DNA from: Rhodobacteraceae bacterium UBA6213
Lineage (GTDB): Bacteria > Pseudomonadota > Alphaproteobacteria > Rhodobacterales > Rhodobacteraceae
Length of the DNA: 64,000 nucleotides
Direction of reading: 5' to 3'
Assembly: GCA_002421605.1 (NCBI GenBank)
Contig: DISJ01000009.1
Location: 253,717-317,716 of the forward strand
In this document: in pieces, positions 60,344 to 64,000 of the stretch
Layout: each line of letters opens with the position of its first letter
Position numbering within the stretch: the stretch's first letter is position 1
Program-made: the position numbers and the translations under genes
Notes under the pieces: generated by a model
What the model saw: the letters and a program-made list of their open reading frames with translations, nothing else
Database searches by the model: none
Told to the model about the DNA's origin: nothing

Positions 60344-61777
60344 TCATTCTGCCGCCATAGCGCCGCTCAGCGCTAGATATTTCAGGATGCTGTCTCCAGC
60401 CTCGCGCCCATCGCGAATTGCCCAGACCACAAGGCTTGCGCCGCGCACGATATCGCCCACGGCATAGACGCCGGGTAGGCTGGTGGCGTGGGTGGCGAAA
60501 GCGGCCTTTACGGTGCCCCAGCGGGTCGTTTCCAGCGCCTTGGTGCCCCAAAGTTCGGGCAGGTTTTCCGGTTCGAAGCCAAGCGCTTGCACCACCAAAT
60601 CGGCGGGCTCGATGTAATCTGCGCCTTCGATCACCTCGGGTGCCTGCCGCCCGGTGGCGTCTGGCGCACCCAGCCGCAGCCGTTGCACCAGAACGTTGCT
60701 GACCGGGGCACCCGCAAAAGCGACCGGGACCGTTAGCCAGACAAACTCGACACCCTCTTCCTCGGCGTTTTGCACCTCGCGCTGGCTGCCGGGCATGTTG
60801 GCGCGGTCGCGCCGATAGAGGCACTTGACCGATTCGGCACCTTGGCGGATGGCGGTGCGCACGCAGTCCATCGCGGTATCGCCGCCACCGACCACCAGCA
60901 CGCGCTTGCCCGCCGCGTTCAGCTCGCCCGAATCGAAGGCTTCGACCTCGTCGCCAAAATCCTTGCGGTTGGCGGCGATCAGGTAGTCGAGTGCGCGCAC
61001 AATACCGGTGGCACTTGACCCCGGCCCTTCCAACTCGCGCGTTTTGTAAACCCCGGTCGCAATCAGCACCGCATCATGGCGGCCCCGGATTGCGTCAAAG
61101 CTGAGATCCACGCCGACATTGCAGTTGAGCACGAACTGCACCCCGGCCGATTCCAGCTGGCCAATGCGCTGCATTACCACGTCTTTTTCCAGCTTGAAGC
61201 TGGGAATACCGTAGGTCATCAAGCCACCCGCGCGATCGTTGCGGTCATAGACCGTAACTTGCACACCCGCACGGCGCAGCACATCGGCAGCCGAAAGCCC
61301 AGCTGGCCCGGCGCCGATGATGCCCACTGATTCGGTGCGCTCGGTGGCGGGGCGGATGGGTTTCACCCAGCCCATGTCCCAAGCGGTATCGGTCAGGTAT
61401 TTTTCGATCGCGCCAATCGTCACGGTGCCGTGCCCCGATTGCTCGATCACGCAATTGCCTTCGCACAGCCGATCTTGCGGGCAAATGCGGCCGCAGATTT
61501 CGGGGAAGGTGTTGGTGGCTTGGCTTAGCTCATAGGCTTCTTGCAGGCGGCCTTCGGCGGTCAGGCGCAGCCAGTCGGGGATGTTATTGTGCAAGGGGCA
61601 ATGTGTTTGGCAATAGGGCACGCCGCACTGGCTGCAGCGGCTAGCCTGTTCGGCAGACTTGGCGGCGGCGAATTCGCGGTAGATTTCCTGAAAATCGGTC
61701 GTGCGCACCGTAGGATCGCGCTTTTCCGGCATCTCGCGCGCGAGGGTTACGAATTTCAACATACGTTGCTTGGCCAT
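60344..61777 (-). CDS. gltD: Glutamate synthase, small (beta) subunit
   Basis: Feeds electrons from NADPH through FAD and iron-sulfur clusters to GltB. The 477-residue protein has the N-terminal cysteine motifs CSQCGVPYCQTHCPLHNNIP and CGRICPQDRLCEGNC, FAD-binding GIIGAGPAGLSAAD, NADPH-binding VVGGGDTAMDC and the closing PGVYAVGDIVRGASLVVWAI. GGGAGG lies 7 bases before ATG 61777. It is the first gene of the operon gltD, exported protein, hydrolase, gltB. Promoter probably lies in 61778-61997, where CCGCGAGTGATT occurs twice. Confidence 0.96.
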   Translation of the reverse strand: MAKQRMLKFVTLAREMPEKRDPTVRTTDFQEIYREFAAAKSAEQASRCSQCGVPYCQTHCPLHNNIPDWLRLTAEGRLQEAYELSQATNTFPEICGRICPQDRLCEGNCVIEQSGHGTVTIGAIEKYLTDTAWDMGWVKPIRPATERTESVGIIGAGPAGLSAADVLRRAGVQVTVYDRNDRAGGLMTYGIPSFKLEKDVVMQRIGQLESAGVQFVLNCNVGVDLSFDAIRGRHDAVLIATGVYKTRELEGPGSSATGIVRALDYLIAANRKDFGDEVEAFDSGELNAAGKRVLVVGGGDTAMDCVRTAIRQGAESVKCLYRRDRANMPGSQREVQNAEEEGVEFVWLTVPVAFAGAPVSNVLVQRLRLGAPDATGRQAPEVIEGADYIEPADLVVQALGFEPENLPELWGTKALETTRWGTVKAAFATHATSLPGVYAVGDIVRGASLVVWAIRDGREAGDSILKYLALSGAMAAE

Positions 61778-61820
61778 GGCCGCGCCTCCCAATGGGCAAG
61801 ATCTTGGTGCGCATCAATTA

Positions 61821-61979
61821 CCGCGAGTGATTAGAAATTAAAAGTCATATATGCTGACCTAAAACGAGATAAATGCAGCGGCCATCACGGCTGCGCGCAC
61901 AAAATTGCGAAAAATAGGTCAGTAGACTTTCCCTATAACGCATCCGACGCCACACATTACCCCGGTTCCGCGAGTGATT
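61821..61979. repeat. Direct repeat CCGCGAGTGATT in the gltD upstream region
   Basis: The exact 12-mer is at 61821-61832 and 61968-61979, 147 bp apart (14 helical turns), bracketing an AT-richer segment between gltD and uppP. It could be a looping operator for gltD. No regulator is assigned; chance is not excluded. Confidence 0.4.
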
Positions 61980-61997
61980 CGCGCCCTTGAATGCGCG

Positions 61998-62792
61998 TTA
62001 ACCCAGCATCCCGGATGCGGCGAGCACCAGCAAAAGCCCGCCGAAAATAATCCGATAGATCGCAAAGACGGTAAAGCGGTGGGTCCGGATGTATCCCAGC
62101 AGCCATTTGACCGCGACAAAGGCTGTTATCGTGGAAACCGCAAACGCCACGCCAAGCGAGGTCCAGCTTTCCATCGCGGCGCCATCGCGGAGTTGTTTGA
62201 GCATCTCGTAGCCGCTGGCAGCGAACATCGTGGGGATGCCGACCAGAAACGCGAACTCGGTGGCGGCGGCACGGTTTGAGGTGCCCAGCAGCATCGCCAC
62301 GAAAATCGTTGCAGCCGAGCGTGATGTTCCCGGAAATACCCCCGCCACCACCTGCGCAAGCCCGACCGCTATGGCCACCCGCAAGGTGATTGCGCTGCTA
62401 TCGGGCAGCCGCTCTGCAAATTTTTCGGCGACGATCATCCAGATACCGCCCAGCACCAGTGCCCATGCGATCGGCACCACGCGCGTTGGCAACTCGAACC
62501 CGAGCTTCTTCACCGTTAGGCCAAGCACCGCAGTTACCAGAAACGCCACGGTAAGCTTGCCCAGATAGTCGCGGTTTTCGGGTTGTTGCAAACCGCTGAA
62601 CAGCGCCACGATCCTGCGCCAGAACACAACCGTCACTGCCAGAATCGCGCCCGCCTGAATCGTGATGTTGTAGCTGTCAGATCGCGCACCCAGCCAGTGC
62701 TCGGCCAAAAGCAGATGTCCGGTGCTTGAAATCGGCAAAAACTCGGTGATGCCCTCAATCAGGCCCAGCGCGACATCGTTCAGATAATTCAC
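61998..62792 (-). CDS. uppP: Undecaprenyl-diphosphatase UppP (BacA)
   Basis: Recycles undecaprenyl pyrophosphate to the monophosphate lipid carrier at the inner membrane. The 264-residue protein has about eight transmembrane segments and both family motifs: GLIEGITEFLPISSTGHLLL (about 10-29), with the EGxTEFxPxSS acid site, and VAGVFPGTSRSAATI near 148-162. Overproduction in other bacteria gives bacitracin resistance. It lies 44 bp after the NDUFA9-like gene and may be co-transcribed with it. Confidence 0.95.
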   Translation of the reverse strand: MNYLNDVALGLIEGITEFLPISSTGHLLLAEHWLGARSDSYNITIQAGAILAVTVVFWRRIVALFSGLQQPENRDYLGKLTVAFLVTAVLGLTVKKLGFELPTRVVPIAWALVLGGIWMIVAEKFAERLPDSSAITLRVAIAVGLAQVVAGVFPGTSRSAATIFVAMLLGTSNRAAATEFAFLVGIPTMFAASGYEMLKQLRDGAAMESWTSLGVAFAVSTITAFVAVKWLLGYIRTHRFTVFAIYRIIFGGLLLVLAASGMLG

Positions 62793-62836
62793 GTCGGCCT
62801 CACTGATTCAGCACGAGTCTGCGACCAGCACACGCC

Positions 62837-63820
62837 TCAGGTATTGTGCAAGTTCCGCGCCGAAGCCTTGATCGCGTCATATTGCCCCGAAACGCGGAAG
62901 CGCCACAGGTAATCGGGCAGCACGGCGGCCATCGGGGTTGGCTCGATCCCAAGGTCGGCGAAGCCGCGCGCATGTGCACCGACAACGCTATCGTGGCCCA
63001 GAAGCTTGAGCTGATCGCGCGTCATCAACCGGTTCACGACCAGCCCACCCGAGATATACTGGATGCCGTCAAACAACGCCGCCATAGAATAGGCCATCCA
63101 GTGGGGCACGTTGAACAGCAACCGTTTGCGCATGGTGACTTCAAGCATCTTGCGCATCAGCGAGCGCATCGTCATCGTGTCCGGACCGCCAAGTTCATAG
63201 GTGCCGTTGGCTTCGCCCAGCACCGCTTTGACCGCCGCTTTGGCGATATCATCGACATAGACCGGCTGCATCCGGGTTTTCGCTGACACCACCGGCAACA
63301 CCACACCCCAACGCGCCATCATAGCGAATTTGTTAAAGAACTTGTCTTCGGGGCCAAAAACGACCGATGGTCGCAGAATGACGGCCGAGGGGAAATCGGT
63401 GCGCACCGCTGCCTCGCCTGCCGCCTTGGTGCGGGCATAGGCACATTCGCTAGAGGTCGCCGCCCCCAGTGATGAGATGTGCACCAGTCGCGATACACCC
63501 AACTGCGCCGCCATCCGTGCAACGCGCGCTGCGCCCTGCACTTGCACCGCGTCAAAGGTGTTCTTGCCTTCGCGCACCAGAATCCCGACGCAGTTGACCA
63601 CTGCGTCTGCTCCCTGCATGGCGCCGCGCACCGAGGCATCATCACGCAAGTTGCAGCGTACTGGTTCAACCTGGCCCATGGCGCCGTAGGTGCGTACGAA
63701 CAACGCCTCGTTCTCGCGCCGCACCGCCACGCGTACGCGCCAGCCTTCTTGTGCCATACGGCGGGCGATATAACGCCCGATAAAGCCCGAACCGCCAAAA
63801 ATGGTGACAAGTTTCGACAT
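62837..63820 (-). CDS. Complex I NDUFA9-like NAD(P)-binding protein
   Basis: The 327-residue atypical SDR begins MSKLVTIFGGSGFIGRYIAR with the Rossmann glycine loop GGSGFIG, and has VNCVGILVREGKNTFDAVQV, HISSLGAATSSECAYARTKA (Tyr and Lys of the SDR pair) and ILRPSVVFGPEDKFFN, matching the family of mitochondrial complex I accessory subunit NDUFA9 that is common in alphaproteobacteria. Whether the bacterial protein joins complex I or acts in quinone synthesis is not settled. ATG 63820 chosen; upstream extension reaches into the tRNA-Leu promoter region. Confidence 0.88.
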   Translation of the reverse strand: MSKLVTIFGGSGFIGRYIARRMAQEGWRVRVAVRRENEALFVRTYGAMGQVEPVRCNLRDDASVRGAMQGADAVVNCVGILVREGKNTFDAVQVQGAARVARMAAQLGVSRLVHISSLGAATSSECAYARTKAAGEAAVRTDFPSAVILRPSVVFGPEDKFFNKFAMMARWGVVLPVVSAKTRMQPVYVDDIAKAAVKAVLGEANGTYELGGPDTMTMRSLMRKMLEVTMRKRLLFNVPHWMAYSMAALFDGIQYISGGLVVNRLMTRDQLKLLGHDSVVGAHARGFADLGIEPTPMAAVLPDYLWRFRVSGQYDAIKASARNLHNT

Positions 63821-63934
63821 CGGCGCACGCCTTTCGCTCACGAAATCCGCCCCTTGATTAGCGCCAAGCCCCATGCGCGACAAGTGTAAAGGGTGCCGCA
63901 GACAAATGGCCGCGGAAATTGTTACTGCACCCCG

Positions 63935-63963
63935 TTGACTTCGCCAGAGCGCGCCGATAATCA
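63935..63963 (+). promoter_or_regulatory. Promoter of tRNA-Leu
   Basis: TTGACT (63935-63940), a 17-bp spacer and TAATCA (63958-63963) lie 18 bp before the tRNA 5' end. It uses the same -35 hexamer and spacing as the tRNA-Thr promoter. Confidence 0.55.
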
Positions 63964-63981
63964 CCCCGCTCACGAACACCT

Positions 63982-64000
63982 GCCCAGGTGGCGGAATTGG
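63982..64000 (+). tRNA. tRNA-Leu, 5' end only (cut by window end)
   Basis: GCCCAGGTGGCGGAATTGG is the acceptor strand and D-arm start of a bacterial tRNA-Leu. The anticodon and the rest lie beyond the window, so the isoacceptor is unknown. Confidence 0.8.

Noticed and set aside
1..64000. CRISPR arrays, insertion sequences, prophage or defence genes
   Set aside because: No regularly spaced repeats, transposase, integrase or defence-type domains were recognised anywhere in the window.

Overview
The window reads as a contiguous piece of an alphaproteobacterial chromosome, most likely a member of the Rhodobacterales (Roseobacter/Rhodobacter type). This is inferred from the gene order maf-aroE-coaE-dnaQ diverging from hemJ-rho-mnmE-mnmG-rsmG-parA-parB, from petP-petR next to petABC, from the hemD-Mic60-like-hemY cluster, and from the GC-rich coding with frequent ATGA start/stop overlaps. 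No CRISPR array, intact insertion sequence, prophage, toxin-antitoxin pair or recognisable defence island was found. Nearly all of it is conserved housekeeping DNA, so the more interesting signals are small ones: fusions, nonsense codons, palindromes and operon insertions.

Layout. 1-2205 (minus): dnaQ (5' part only), coaE, aroE and maf in one overlapping operon. 2206-2576: a non-coding divergence point with two perfect DnaA boxes and AT-rich tracts, a candidate chromosomal origin. 2577-9975 (plus): hemJ, rho, mnmE, mnmG, rsmG, parA and parB, with two near-perfect parS sites. 9987-12838 (minus): hemW, an RdgB-RidA fusion and rph. 12946-14554: hrcA-grpE. 14561-17197 (minus): mutS. 17535-23125 (plus): malic enzyme, a PfkB sugar kinase, an FAH-family hydrolase, a class IV aminotransferase and a sulfotransferase-like protein. 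23317-26058 (minus): EVE protein, YciI, gpsA, tsaD. 26125-29580 (plus): hemD, Mic60-like, hemY.

29581-30249 is the only accessory-looking patch: tRNA-Thr(CGT), a partial tRNA-like repeat, an 18-bp perfect palindrome and a LysR remnant. 30250-38513 holds PAP2, NnrU, an SDR-type epimerase, adenine deaminase with AMP nucleosidase, HU, an EamA exporter, and CcdA with a Tat-type thioredoxin. 38541-43078 holds aroC (minus) and a TPP riboswitch controlling thiBPQ. 43154-47319 (minus) is the cytochrome bc1 operon petABC with regulators petR and petP. 47474-54220 contains ilvE, small conserved proteins, an EamA transporter, queG, a GST, a membrane protein gene broken by an amber codon, a methyltransferase and mtgA. 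54273-61777 (minus) is a glutamate synthase operon in which gltD and gltB are separated by two unrelated genes. It ends with uppP, an NDUFA9-like protein and the first bases of tRNA-Leu.

Functional themes: chromosome replication and segregation (oriC candidate, parABS); tetrapyrrole synthesis (hemJ, hemD, HemY; HemW is a haem chaperone) beside cytochrome bc1; nucleotide-pool sanitation and purine salvage (maf, rdgB, ade, amn); nitrogen assimilation (gltBD, ilvE); and thiamine uptake under riboswitch control. Starts were chosen from ribosome-binding sites, operon overlaps and remembered family N-termini; no database search was run.
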